A stretch of 64,000 bases of DNA from Halorubrum rutilum (GCF_024494565.1 NZ_JANHDN010000005.1:124001-188000); one strand, 5' to 3'; positions 14,903 to 23,709 are shown, counted from the stretch's first letter. The notes: generated by a model not told the origin, from the sequence alone. Made by a program: numbers and translations.

Positions 14903-17287
14903 TCAGTCGCCGCCGGCCCGGCGTTCGAACCGGTCGAGCGCGAGCCCGAGCATGTCCGGGCTCACGGGCTGGTACTCCTCGCGCTCGTGTGCCGGGAGGT
15001 ACTCCCGGACGCTGTTCCACGACTCCCGGGCGTACCGCGCGTCGAGCAGGACGCGCACCCCGCGCTCCTCCGGGCCGCGGATGACGCGACCGACGGCCTG
15101 ACGGGCCTTCCGCACCGCCGGCACCGTGAGCGCGGTCTCGAACCCGGACTCGAACCGGCGGTCGTAGGCGGTGACGACCGCCCGGGTCCGCGGCCGCGCC
15201 GTGTTGATGATGGGGACGCCACAGACCACGGCGGCCGACAGGCGGTCCCCGCGGTAGTCGACGCCCTCCGTGAGCGTGCCCCGGAGGCTCGTCACGAGCA
15301 CCTTCCCCTCGCCCGCGAAGAAGTCGTCCTTCAGCGACTCCGTGGCGCGGTCGCCGGAGGACTCGTCGAGCAGCACGGGCTTGTCGAGGCGCTCCGCGAG
15401 CGACTCGGCCATCCACGTCGCCTCCGCGTAGCTCGGCGTGCCGACGAGGACGTTGCCCTCGCGGGCGGCCACCGTCGCCGTCGCGTCGAGGTACGCGAGG
15501 CGCGTGTCGTTCTCCTCGCCGGGCGGACCGCGGTTCTGATGCGTGAACTTCGGCGCGTCGACCGCGAAGCTCGCGCGGTTCGATTCGGGGAACGAGAGGC
15601 CGTACGTCCGCTCGACGACCGGCCGGCCCCGCGCTTCGAGGTGGTCGAGCCCGGTCACCTCGCGGAACACGTCCATCGGCTCCAGCGTCGCGCTCATGAG
15701 GACGCCGCCGCCGAACTCCGCGAGCCGGTCGCCGATCGGCTCGCTCGGGAGGCAGTTGTACAGCGCGAGGCTTGCGTTGTACGCGCGGCGCCACGAGTCC
15801 GGCGGTTCCGTCTCGTCCCACGTCCGCTCCAGGTCGATGGCCCGGAAGAACTCCTCGTGGTCCTCGCGGTACCAGGCGTTGAGCGTGCGCCCGACGCCCG
15901 GCGCCGCACGCCGCTTGTCGTCCTCCTCCAGCGAGTCGAGCACCCGCTTGACGACCGCGCCGACCTGCTGCGCGCGCGCCCAGACGCGGTCGCCGTACCC
16001 CTCACGTTTCGCCCACGCCGTGACCTCGTCCTCGTCCGGCTCCTCGGGGTCGCGGAGGGGGACCTCGTCGTCGTCGAGCTCGCGCATCGACGCCCGCCAG
16101 TCGGGCCGCTCGCGGTCGAGCCGCTCCGTCACCCGGCGGTCGAGCTCGCCGCGGAGGTCGGCGTAGAACTCGCGGACCGACTCGATCTCGTCGACGGTCA
16201 CGTCGGCGTCTTCGAGCTCGCCCCGGACGAGCGCCGCGTCGTCCGACTCCGCGCCGGCCGTCTCGAAGGAGAGCGGCTGGACGACGCGGGTGAGCTCGTT
16301 CTCGGCGTCGCGGAGGCTGGCGTCGGCGACCGCGTCGCTCACGAGGTCGCGGACGCGCGGTTCGAGCATGTGCGCCTCGTCGCAGACGACGAACGTCGAG
16401 TCGTCGAGCAGCGCGCCGGTGAACGTCCCGGTCGTCACCGGATCGAACGCGTGGTAGTAGTTGCCGATGACGACCTCGACCTCGGGGACGAGCGCGCCCA
16501 TGACCGAGTGCGGACAGGAGCCGTGGCCGGCGGCGAGCCGGACCAGCTCGTCGCTGTCGACGTGGCCGAGGTCGGTCACGTCGAACGGGACCGCCTCCGC
16601 CGGGTCGCCGTCCTCCGGGAGGTCGTCGAGGAAGCCGGCGTAGAACGGGCAGAACTCGGTCCCCTCGTACTCCTCCGTGTCGGGGCGGTAGGGGGTCGGC
16701 TCGCCGTCGACGCTGAGGTAGTCGGCGGCGGGGGCGTCATCGCCGGGCGAGCCTGTGTCGCTTCCCGAGTCCATCAGTCCCACCTGCTGGCTCCGCGCCT
16801 CGCTCACGAGGTTCGAAGTCGTCGTCGCGCCGCCGTCGCCGACGAGGTTCCGAGTGCGCTCGCGGAGCCCCTCGCAGCGCTCGTAGACGTTCTCGCGGTC
16901 GATCCCGCCGCGGTTCTCGCGCGCGTACGGGCAGACGTCCGCCTTGCCGACGAGGGTGAGCCCGGAGACCGGGTCGTACTCGTCGGGGAGGTCTGAGTTG
17001 ATCGTCCCGAGGTCCGTCTCGAACTGGCGCAGCTGCTGTTTGACGCTCGTGAGGACGAAGACGCGCTCGAAGTTGGAGTCGGGGTCGCGGACGCGGTCGA
17101 GCCCGGCGGTGAGCGCGAGCATCGTCTTGCCGGTCCCGCACGCGCCCTCCAGGGCGAGGAAGCCGCCGTCCTCGGCGGCGTCGACGGCGGCGTCGATCCC
17201 GTCGGCCTGCTCCGGGTACGGCTCTGCGTGGCCGAAGATGTCGGCCCACGGCGGGGGGTTCGTCACTGTGGCGGCGTAGCTCCCCAT
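14903..17287 (-). CDS. XPD/Rad3-family DNA helicase with iron-sulfur cluster
   Basis: A superfamily 2 helicase of 794 residues, related to XPD and DinG and expected to unwind DNA 5' to 3'. Visible motifs are Walker A EGACGTGKTMLAL near residue 45, the DEAH box VCDEAHML near 300, and C-terminal motifs LVTSLRGTLTEGVDYRGD and AVGRVIRGPEERGVRVLLDA. Four cysteines between them (in ADVCPYAR, ERCEGLRER, FCPFYAGF and GSCPHSVMG) can ligate the 4Fe-4S cluster. The spacing between the second and third is widened by an acidic loop. ATG at 17287 gives the protein a sensible start, 14 codons inside the open frame. Role is probably repair. Confidence 0.9.
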   Translation of the reverse strand: MGSYAATVTNPPPWADIFGHAEPYPEQADGIDAAVDAAEDGGFLALEGACGTGKTMLALTAGLDRVRDPDSNFERVFVLTSVKQQLRQFETDLGTINSDLPDEYDPVSGLTLVGKADVCPYARENRGGIDRENVYERCEGLRERTRNLVGDGGATTTSNLVSEARSQQVGLMDSGSDTGSPGDDAPAADYLSVDGEPTPYRPDTEEYEGTEFCPFYAGFLDDLPEDGDPAEAVPFDVTDLGHVDSDELVRLAAGHGSCPHSVMGALVPEVEVVIGNYYHAFDPVTTGTFTGALLDDSTFVVCDEAHMLEPRVRDLVSDAVADASLRDAENELTRVVQPLSFETAGAESDDAALVRGELEDADVTVDEIESVREFYADLRGELDRRVTERLDRERPDWRASMRELDDDEVPLRDPEEPDEDEVTAWAKREGYGDRVWARAQQVGAVVKRVLDSLEEDDKRRAAPGVGRTLNAWYREDHEEFFRAIDLERTWDETEPPDSWRRAYNASLALYNCLPSEPIGDRLAEFGGGVLMSATLEPMDVFREVTGLDHLEARGRPVVERTYGLSFPESNRASFAVDAPKFTHQNRGPPGEENDTRLAYLDATATVAAREGNVLVGTPSYAEATWMAESLAERLDKPVLLDESSGDRATESLKDDFFAGEGKVLVTSLRGTLTEGVDYRGDRLSAAVVCGVPIINTARPRTRAVVTAYDRRFESGFETALTVPAVRKARQAVGRVIRGPEERGVRVLLDARYARESWNSVREYLPAHEREEYQPVSPDMLGLALDRFERRAGGD

Positions 17288-17387
17288 CGGAGTTAAACCT
17301 TGAGAGAGCGGGACGGCCGCGGGGGTCACCGGCGGGCGGCCGCGGCGGGTCTCCGCCGACGGCCGACGTCCCCTCGCCGCGACCGTC

Positions 17388-18044
17388 CTACCCGACGATG
17401 TCGTGCAGGTCGGAGAGCCGGTCGATCTCCCACGTCGGCCACACGTTCAGCTCCCAGTCGCGGCGGTGAGGTCGCCGGATGAACGCGGAGTCGATACCGG
17501 CGTTCTCGGCCGCGCGCACGTCGGACTCGTTGTCGCCGACGAACAGGGCGTTCCCCGCGTCGAGGTCGCCGAGCGCCTGCTCGATGTAGTGGGGGTTCGG
17601 CTTGCGGAGCTGGAGCGAGTGGATCGTCGGTTCGCGGCCGTAGGCGGCGCCGAACCGCTCGAAGCCGTCGAAGTGCTCCACGAGGAAGTCGACCGTCGCC
17701 TGCTGGTTCGAGGAGACGATCCCCATCTCCACGTCGAGGTCGGCCAGCTCGTCGAGGTCGTCGTACGGGGTCTTGCGCCCCTCGCGCGCCTCCTGCTGTT
17801 GGGCCTTCGACACCACGTCGTCGCGGGTCCGCCAGAACGACCCCGGATCGAGGTCGTACGTCTGACAGACGGTCCCCACGCTGCCGGGGGTCGCACCGAT
17901 GGTCATGCGCTCTACGTCGTCCGGATCGGGCTCCTCGACGCCGCACTCCTCGAACGCGCTCCGGGTTGCGTCCCGAAGCACGTCGAAGCGCGTGCGGCCC
18001 ACGAGGACACCGTCGTTGTCGAACACGACGGTATCGTACGTCAT
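17388..18044 (-). CDS. HAD-superfamily hydrolase (phosphatase-like)
   Basis: A 218-residue HAD protein. Motif I is VVFDNDGVLV with the nucleophilic Asp, motif II GIVSSNQ, motif III the Lys in LRKPNPHYIEQAL, and motif IV VGDNESDVRAAENAG. A helical cap domain lies between motifs I and II (about residues 20-85). Such enzymes usually dephosphorylate small metabolites; related ones include phosphoglycolate phosphatase, but the substrate is not readable. It shares a divergent promoter region with the next gene. Confidence 0.88.
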   Translation of the reverse strand: MTYDTVVFDNDGVLVGRTRFDVLRDATRSAFEECGVEEPDPDDVERMTIGATPGSVGTVCQTYDLDPGSFWRTRDDVVSKAQQQEAREGRKTPYDDLDELADLDVEMGIVSSNQQATVDFLVEHFDGFERFGAAYGREPTIHSLQLRKPNPHYIEQALGDLDAGNALFVGDNESDVRAAENAGIDSAFIRRPHRRDWELNVWPTWEIDRLSDLHDIVG

Positions 18045-18108
18045 ACGTTCCGGAGTTGCTCAGCACTTAAAAGGGTTTCACCACCGATCCGTCGCGACGC
18101 CCCGTTCA

Positions 18109-18116
18109 TTTATATA
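18109..18116 (+). promoter_or_regulatory. TATA box of the TIGR00725-like gene
   Basis: TTTATATA lies 23 bases before the ATG at 18139, so transcription should start at or next to the initiation codon. Confidence 0.6.
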
Positions 18117-18138
18117 CGTCCGCCGCCCGTCCCGCGGT

Positions 18139-18582
18139 ATGCGCGTCAGCGTCATCGGCGGCAGTTCGGTCCCGCCCGAGACGGCGGCGGTCGCGGAGGA
18201 ACTGGGAGAACGGCTCGCGAACCGCGGCCACGCGGTCGTCTGCGGCGGGCTCGGCGGCGTGATGGAAGCGGTCTGTCGCGGCGCTCGCGAGGCCGGCGGA
18301 GAGACCGTCGGGATCCTGCCGACCGACCGACGATCGGACGCGAACCCGCACGTCACGGTGCCGATCGCGACCGGGATGGGCCACGCCCGCAACGCGCTCG
18401 TCGCGATGAACGGCGACGCCGCGGTCGCGGTCGACGGCTCGCACGGCACGCTCTCGGAGATTGGGACGGCGCTCGCCCACGGTCGGGCGGTCGCCGGACT
18501 CGACACGCACGACGTGGCCGGCGTGGAACCGGTGGGATCGCCCGCCGAGGCGGTCGACTACGTCGAGGACGCGGTGCGGTAG
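18139..18582 (+). CDS. LOG/TIGR00725-like Rossmann-fold nucleotide-binding protein
   Basis: A 147-residue relative of the lysine-decarboxylase-like (LOG) fold. Visible motifs are MRVSVIGGSSVPPETAAVAE at the N-terminus, CGGLGGVMEAVCRGAREAGG, and the phosphate-binding GSHGTLSEIGTALAHGR. Some members of the wider family release cytokinin-type nucleobases from nucleotides, but archaeal TIGR00725 proteins are uncharacterised. I see no complete PGGxGTxxE motif, so catalysis is uncertain. It is leaderless, judging from the TATA box at 18109-18116. Confidence 0.75.
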   Translation: MRVSVIGGSSVPPETAAVAEELGERLANRGHAVVCGGLGGVMEAVCRGAREAGGETVGILPTDRRSDANPHVTVPIATGMGHARNALVAMNGDAAVAVDGSHGTLSEIGTALAHGRAVAGLDTHDVAGVEPVGSPAEAVDYVEDAVR

Positions 18583-18609
18583 AAACGGGACCGGTCGGCT
18601 TCGGCCGCG

Positions 18610-19653
18610 CTACCAGGTGTCGTGGAACGTGTCGAACTCGATCGAGTCGAGGGGCTTCTCGCCGATGGCGGCCTCGTACTCGCCCGGGGTCAGCATCGGC
18701 TTGTGGAACCGCGGCCCGTCGTCGGTCGTGATCCGGGGACAGCCGGTGTTGACGAACGCGTCCATGTCGAAGTTGCGGAGGCGGTCCGGCGTCACCTCGT
18801 CCATGGTGATCAGGTAGGCGTCCTCGTTGTCGTCGACGATCTCCTGGGCCGTCTCCCAGCGGCCCTGCCCGATCTTCGTACAGAAGATGACGCCCCACTT
18901 CTCGGCGCCCATCGCCTTGTGGACCGAGGCGTAGCGCTGCTTGAGGAACTGGTCGTGCTCGGCGACGGACACCGCGTTGTTGACGGGGTCGGCGATGACG
19001 ACGCGCTTCTCCGGGTGCTCCATCGCGAGCCCGACGGGGTGGAACTTTCCGCCGCCGACGTACAGCACCTGGTCGGCGGGGATGTCGGCGGAGGCGTAGT
19101 TGCAGCCGAGCACCTGCCCCTCCTTCGTGAGCCGGTCGTCGCCCCGGCGGGTGTGGACCTCGTAGCCGCGCTCCTCCAGCCAGTCGGTCATCTCCTCGAA
19201 CCGGTTCATGTGCTGGGCGGTCGTCACGAGCCCCACGTCGGCGTTCTCCTCGGGGTCGTCCAGCTCTTCGTCCAGCGCGTCCTCCATGATCGGGAAGGGG
19301 TCGACGTTCGAGAAGAGCGGGACGTAGACGATGCTGTCGGACTCCTTCATCGGCGTGTGGCCGAAGTGGACGAACACGTCCGTCCGGCGCATCAGGTAGG
19401 TGTCGAGGTCGCAGGCGCCGTAGCAGGGCTGCCCGGAGAGCATGAACGTGACGTCGTCGGGGGCGACCTCGCGGAGGTCGTCGGCGACCTTCGGACCGCG
19501 GCGCTTGAGCCCCTCGGGGAACTGGAGGCCGACCTTGGAGGCGTCGCGCTCCTCGATCGCCTCCAGGATCCGGTCGAGTTCGTAGTCCCACTCGCGGTCG
19601 TGTTTCAGGGCCATCCCCGTCTTGGTGAGGTCGCCCTCCGTGGAGCCGCTCAT
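18610..19653 (-). CDS. dph2: Diphthamide biosynthesis enzyme Dph2
   Basis: Dph2 transfers the 3-amino-3-carboxypropyl group from S-adenosylmethionine to the target histidine of elongation factor 2, the first step of diphthamide synthesis. It uses an unconventional 4Fe-4S radical reaction. The 347-residue protein shows the three widely spaced cluster cysteines in SGQPCYGACDLD, LGCNYASAD and NTGCPRITTDDG. GLQFPEGLKRRGPKVADDLR and VGGGKFHPVGLAMEHP are also conserved. The last pathway step is encoded by the dph6-like gene at 27298 in the same window. There are two possible ATGs; the first is taken. Confidence 0.94.
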   Translation of the reverse strand: MSGSTEGDLTKTGMALKHDREWDYELDRILEAIEERDASKVGLQFPEGLKRRGPKVADDLREVAPDDVTFMLSGQPCYGACDLDTYLMRRTDVFVHFGHTPMKESDSIVYVPLFSNVDPFPIMEDALDEELDDPEENADVGLVTTAQHMNRFEEMTDWLEERGYEVHTRRGDDRLTKEGQVLGCNYASADIPADQVLYVGGGKFHPVGLAMEHPEKRVVIADPVNNAVSVAEHDQFLKQRYASVHKAMGAEKWGVIFCTKIGQGRWETAQEIVDDNEDAYLITMDEVTPDRLRNFDMDAFVNTGCPRITTDDGPRFHKPMLTPGEYEAAIGEKPLDSIEFDTFHDTW

Positions 19654-19785
19654 GGACTCGAATTACGCGGGGGGACGGTTAAACGGCGCGCTCGGCGGTC
19701 ATCCTCGTGATCGTTCGGGATCGAGTGCGGTCGAACCCTGCCGCGGCCGACGGATACAACCCCCGAGCCGACGAACCGGGATACA

Positions 19786-20439
19786 ATGAGCGACATTCCG
19801 CTGGAACACGTCCACGTCGCGCCGGACGACGCCCCTGAGAACGCGCCCGCCGTCTTCGTGCTTCACGGCCGCGGCGCCGACGAAGAGGACCTGCTGCCCG
19901 TCGCGCGACACCTCCCCGACGAGCTCCACGCGATCAGCCTCCGGGCGCCCGACCCGCTTCAGGGCGGGTACACGTGGTACGAGCTCGACCTCTCGGCGGG
20001 CGGCCTCGAATCGAGCCAGCCGGACGCTGCCGACTTCCGCCGCAGCCTCGATCTGGTCGCCGAGAGCGTCGACGCCGCGACGGAGGCGTACGCCCTCGAC
20101 CCCGACCGGATCGGGCTGCTCGGCTTCAGCCAGGGCGCGATCACGAGCCTCTCGCTCGTCCTGGAGGACCCGGACCGGTACGCGTGGGTCGCCGCGCTCC
20201 ACGGCTACCTCGCGGACGCCCACGCCGACGCCGACCCGGACGGGATCGAGGGGAAGCCCGTCTTCGTCGGCGCCGGGGCCGGCGACCGCGTGATCCCGGA
20301 GTCGCGCTCGGCCGCCGCCGCCGACCGGTTCGAGGAGCTGGGCGCCGACGTCGCCCGCGGCAGCTATCCGGGCGGCCACGGCATCGGGCAGGAGGAACTG
20401 GCCGACCTCGTCGCCTTCGTCGAGGCGCAGGCGGCGTGA
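19786..20439 (+). CDS. Alpha/beta hydrolase (phospholipase/carboxylesterase family)
   Basis: A 217-residue esterase. VFVLHGRGADEEDLLPVARH holds the oxyanion loop, GLLGFSQGAITSLSL the nucleophile elbow with Ser near residue 118, and SYPGGHGIGQEEL the catalytic His near 198. An Asp in VGAGAGDRVIP completes the triad. Family members cleave carboxyl esters or thioesters of small substrates. It is a single gene with ATG at 19786, divergent from dph2. Confidence 0.9.
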   Translation: MSDIPLEHVHVAPDDAPENAPAVFVLHGRGADEEDLLPVARHLPDELHAISLRAPDPLQGGYTWYELDLSAGGLESSQPDAADFRRSLDLVAESVDAATEAYALDPDRIGLLGFSQGAITSLSLVLEDPDRYAWVAALHGYLADAHADADPDGIEGKPVFVGAGAGDRVIPESRSAAAADRFEELGADVARGSYPGGHGIGQEELADLVAFVEAQAA

Positions 20440-20530
20440 CTGCGGGGTCACAGACCGCCCGCGGCGTGCGCTTGCGGCACGAGAGGCCTCCCTTCGGCAG
20501 GTTGAAACCGCTCCGCGCCAACGATCGGGT

Positions 20531-20923
20531 ATGAGCGTCGAACGGGCCACCCCCGACGAACAGGCCTCCATCGAGGACCTCGGTCGCGAGCTCGGCGAGC
20601 GGATCGCCCGAACCCCCGAGTACGAGCGCTTCGAGGAGGCGCGCGAAGCGGTCCAGCGCGACGAGGAGGTTCAGGCGAAGATCGACGAGTTCGAGCAGCT
20701 GCGCGCCGAGTTCATGCAGGCCCGAGAGACGGGACAGGCGACGAACTCGGGGCTCCAGAAGGTGCAGGCGGCACAGGACGAGCTCCACTCGATGCCCGTC
20801 ATGCGGGAGTTCCTCGACGCGCAGGACGAGCTGAACGACACCCTCGAATCGGTCAACGAGGCCATCTCGGAACCGCTCGCGGTCGACTTCGGCGGCGAGG
20901 CCGGCGGCTGCTGTCAGGACTGA
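20531..20923 (+). CDS. YlbF/YmcA-family protein
   Basis: A 130-residue all-helical protein. The YlbF domain (about 15-110) includes IEDLGRELGERIARTPEYER and VQAKIDEFEQLRAEFMQARE. It ends with GGEAGGCCQD, where paired cysteines might bind metal or form a disulfide. In bacteria the family forms complexes that affect RNA processing, but the archaeal role is unknown. It lies between the esterase and the MinD-like ATPase genes on the same strand. Confidence 0.85.
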   Translation: MSVERATPDEQASIEDLGRELGERIARTPEYERFEEAREAVQRDEEVQAKIDEFEQLRAEFMQARETGQATNSGLQKVQAAQDELHSMPVMREFLDAQDELNDTLESVNEAISEPLAVDFGGEAGGCCQD

Positions 20924-20986
20924 CGGTCGCGCCGACAGACCGTCGACTCCCCTCTCCTTTTCACCCATAGCGACGCAGTCCGTCGC

Positions 20987-21655
20987 GTGATCGCAGTCGC
21001 CGGCGGCAAGGGCGGGAGCGGAAAGACGACCACGACCCTCGGGCTCGCGCGGGCGCTGTCGAGGCGGGGCGCGCCCGCGGTCGCGGTCGACGCCGACTGG
21101 GACCTCCCGAACCTCGCCCGGCTGGCGTCGGAGACGGACGACGGCGCCGCCGGTGAGCGCGACCGCCGAACCGTCGTCGACGCGGTCCGCGACGGGGTCT
21201 CGCCGGACCGCTCGGCCCCCGCGGTGATCGCCGCGCCCGACGGCACCGAGACCGTCGACCCCGCTCCGGCGTTCGAGGCGCTCCGGAACGCGGTCCCCGA
21301 CGACGCCGCGACGCTCCTCGACTGCCCGGCGGGCGCGTCGCCGGACGCGGCGGCGCCGCTCCGCGCGGCCGACCGGTCGCTCCTCGTGACGCCGCTCCGG
21401 CGGTCGGCCCTGCGCGACGCCGCCAAGACGGCCGCGGTCGCGCGGCGGCTCGACTGTCCGCCGGTGGGCGCCGTCGCCGTCCGCGCGCCGTCCGTCCCGG
21501 ACGCCGTCGCCGACCTGCTCGGCTGTCCGGTGATGGGCCGGGTCCCGTCCGCGGCGCCGGCACCGCTCTCGGACTCGTCGGTCGAATCGGCGTACGACGA
21601 CCTCGCGAGGCGGCTCGCGGGTGAGTACGGAGCGGAGCGATGGCGCGTTGCGTGA
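20987..21655 (+). CDS. MinD/ParA-like ATPase
   Basis: A 222-residue deviant-Walker ATPase beginning MIAVAGGKGGSGKTTTTLGL, with the signature lysine and the P-loop both intact. VDADWDLPNLARLASE and LLDCPAGASPDAAAPLRAAD follow as switch regions. It is shorter than typical MinD and has no clear membrane-targeting helix at the C-terminus. GTG at 20987 is the start that keeps the P-loop near residue 10. The next gene encodes a RecA-fold protein without a P-loop, and the two probably work together. Its partner protein or cargo is unknown. Confidence 0.85.
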   Translation: MIAVAGGKGGSGKTTTTLGLARALSRRGAPAVAVDADWDLPNLARLASETDDGAAGERDRRTVVDAVRDGVSPDRSAPAVIAAPDGTETVDPAPAFEALRNAVPDDAATLLDCPAGASPDAAAPLRAADRSLLVTPLRRSALRDAAKTAAVARRLDCPPVGAVAVRAPSVPDAVADLLGCPVMGRVPSAAPAPLSDSSVESAYDDLARRLAGEYGAERWRVA

Positions 21656-21729
21656 CCGTCGATCCCGCCGCGGGCGCGCCGTTTGACGGCCACCGACAGA
21701 GCCAAACCTCCGGAGACGGCAGCGTTCGT

Positions 21730-22350
21730 ATGGAGCCGCTCCCGACGGGGATATCGGTGCTGGACAGGGAGTTCGGCGGGGGGATCCCGAGCGGCAGCGT
21801 CGTCGCGCTGAAGGCCGACGCGGCGAGCCAGTCCGAGCTCATTCTGGACCGGTTCTCGCGGGTCCGGGCGTGTCGATACCTGACGACGGTGCGCTCGGCC
21901 GACGCGGTGGAGGCCGGCCTCACGGCCGACGACGAGGAGGGCGAGACGGTCGTCCGAGACGCCACGGGCGACGATCCGTTCGCCGCGGTGCTGGACGCGA
22001 CCGCCGAGCTGGCCGAGGGGGAGACGGTCGTCGTCGACTCCGTCGGGCCGCTGGAGGCCGGCGACCGCGAGGAGTACGGCGCGTTCCTCGGTGAGCTCCG
22101 TCGGCGCGTCGACGACGCCGGCGGGCTCGCGGTGCTCCACGCGCTCAAGGGCGCGGCGGCGGACCGGAACCGGGTCGTCACCGAACAGGTCGCGGACGTC
22201 GTCTTCGACCTCCGCACCACCGTGACCGGAACCGAGATCGCGAACCGGCTCGTCGTGCCCAAGTTCCGGGGCGGCGCGGCGTTAGAGGAGCCGCTCAAGC
22301 TGAAGCTCACCGACTCGGTGTCGGTCGACACGAGCCGGGACATCGCCTGA
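21730..22350 (+). CDS. RecA/KaiC-fold protein lacking a Walker A motif (RadA-paralogue-like)
   Basis: A 206-residue protein beginning MEPLPTGISVLDREFGGGIP and continuing SGSVVALKADAASQSELILD. This is the KaiC/RadA N-terminal layout, but the phosphate-binding GK(T/S) is absent: the loop reads KADAASQSEL. A Walker B-like VVVDSVGPL remains near residue 105. Loss of ATP binding suggests a structural or regulatory role. The ATG at 21730 is preferred because it starts at the conserved segment; an in-frame ATG at 21640, overlapping the MinD-like gene, is the alternative. Confidence 0.72.
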   Translation: MEPLPTGISVLDREFGGGIPSGSVVALKADAASQSELILDRFSRVRACRYLTTVRSADAVEAGLTADDEEGETVVRDATGDDPFAAVLDATAELAEGETVVVDSVGPLEAGDREEYGAFLGELRRRVDDAGGLAVLHALKGAAADRNRVVTEQVADVVFDLRTTVTGTEIANRLVVPKFRGGAALEEPLKLKLTDSVSVDTSRDIA

Positions 22351-22376
22351 GCCGGTCGTCCTCTCGAATTTCGCGT

Positions 22377-22637
22377 CTACAGTACGGCGACTGCGACGAC
22401 TACGACCACGCCGACGAGCGCCGCCGCGGCCGCCCAGTTCCGCGGCTCGTCGAGCGGTCCGTACGGGCCGCCCTTCCGCGAGAGGAGGTAGACCGCGTAC
22501 ACCGCGAGCGGTGCGAGCGTCGGCAGCGTCCCCACCTCGACGACGCCGGCGACGCCGGACAGCAGCGCGACCGCTATCGTCGTCGCGCCGGCGCTCGCGG
22601 CGACGACGAGGTCGTCGCGCGCACGTTCGATCTCCAT
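22377..22637 (-). CDS. Small membrane protein
   Basis: An 86-residue protein with hydrophobic segments near residues 9-30 (LVVAASAGATTIAVALLSGV), 35-52 (GTLPTLAPLAVYAVYLLS) and 68-86 (AAAAALVGVVVVVAVAVL). It has a short charged loop SRKGGPYGPLDEP. No family is identified. Its start region is duplicated in tandem (22635-22672). It is convergent with the RecA-fold gene. Confidence 0.6.
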   Translation of the reverse strand: MEIERARDDLVVAASAGATTIAVALLSGVAGVVEVGTLPTLAPLAVYAVYLLSRKGGPYGPLDEPRNWAAAAALVGVVVVVAVAVL

Positions 22638-22672
22638 CTCAGTCGCCCTCCGTCATCTCAGTCGCCCTCCGC
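22635..22672. repeat. 19-bp tandem duplication at a start codon
   Basis: CATCTCAGTCGCCCTCCGT (22635-22653) is followed by a copy differing in the last base (22654-22672). On the minus strand each unit carries GACTGAGATG, so an extra ATG with a very short frame lies directly before the real start of the small membrane protein. Confidence 0.85.
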
Positions 22673-22773
22673 GTCCCGCTCCGTCGCCCGGTCGCGTTCC
22701 ATGTCTCCGACTGGGTCGAGCGTCGTTCAAAAGGGATCGATCTTCCTCGGACCGGGACGCCGCGGGTCGGGCG

Positions 22774-23709
22774 CTACTCCTCGTCGAGCTCGTCGACGAT
22801 CTCGTCGGCGTCGACGTCGACGTCTTCGAGCGCGTCCTCGATGTCGCCCGCGCCGCCGCCGCCCATCCCGCCCATCATGCCGCCGAGTCCGCCCATGCCG
22901 CCGCCCTCGATGACCTCCTCGATCACGACGCGGTCGAGGTCGAGCCGGCTCATGAGGTCCTGCGCGATCTGCTGTTTCTGGAACATCCACTGCTGGTTCA
23001 TCTGCATCGCCTGCGTGGCCGTCACGTAGAGGACGTCCTTCTCGACCTCCTCGGTCTCGACGGTCTCCTCGCCCTCGTCGTCCTCGGAGACCGTCTCCTC
23101 CTCCTCGGCGACCGTCTCGATGCGGACCTCGGGGGCCTCCTGGAGGTACATCCCGAGCATGCCGGCGGCCTGCTGCTCGCGGTCGTCGATCTCCTCGAGG
23201 ATCTCGTACTCGTACTCGAGGTCCTCGCCGGCCAGCGGGTGGTTGAAGTCGACGCGGGCGCGGCCGCCGATGATCGTCTCGAGGTACCCCTGCTGGTTGT
23301 CGATCTGGACCTGCGCGCCGGGGTAGCGGCTGTCCTCGGGGATCTTGTCGGCCTTGACCGTCTCGACCTCGTCGGGGTCGTACTCGCCGAAGGCGTCCTC
23401 GGCGGGCACGTCGACGACGCCCTCGTCGCCGACCTCCGCGCCGACGAACGCCTCGTCGACGGCCGGGAAGACGTGGCCGGCGCCGAGCGCGATGACGCGG
23501 GGCTCGAACTTGTGGTCCTCGGTGTCGATCTCGGCCTCCTCGGCGATCTCCTCGTCGGTGGTGTCGATGACCCGGCCGTCGTCGGCCGTTCGGATCGTGT
23601 ACGCGACCCGCACGAAGTCGCCGTCCGCCAGCCCGGCGCTCTCGGTCTCGGCTTCGGTCTCGGCCTCGTCGGCGTCCTCGGCCGCGTCCGCTTGCTCCTG
23701 ATCGCTCAT
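22774..23709 (-). CDS. FKBP-type peptidyl-prolyl cis-trans isomerase, SlyD-like
   Basis: A proline isomerase and chaperone of 311 residues. After a Glu/Ala-rich extension (1-30) the FKBP domain runs to about residue 175 and includes LADGDFVRVAYTIRTADDGR and VIALGAGHVFPAVDEAFVGA. The insert-in-flap segment includes GEYDPDEVETVKADKIP, and GGRARVDFNHPLAGEDLEYE also fits SlyD-type enzymes. A C-terminal part of about 130 acidic residues holds an additional helical domain and a Gly/Met run (GGGMGGLGGMMGGMGGGGAG). The ATG at 23709 (MSDQEQADAAE) fits haloarchaeal homologues. It stands alone. Confidence 0.92.
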   Translation of the reverse strand: MSDQEQADAAEDADEAETEAETESAGLADGDFVRVAYTIRTADDGRVIDTTDEEIAEEAEIDTEDHKFEPRVIALGAGHVFPAVDEAFVGAEVGDEGVVDVPAEDAFGEYDPDEVETVKADKIPEDSRYPGAQVQIDNQQGYLETIIGGRARVDFNHPLAGEDLEYEYEILEEIDDREQQAAGMLGMYLQEAPEVRIETVAEEEETVSEDDEGEETVETEEVEKDVLYVTATQAMQMNQQWMFQKQQIAQDLMSRLDLDRVVIEEVIEGGGMGGLGGMMGGMGGGGAGDIEDALEDVDVDADEIVDELDEE

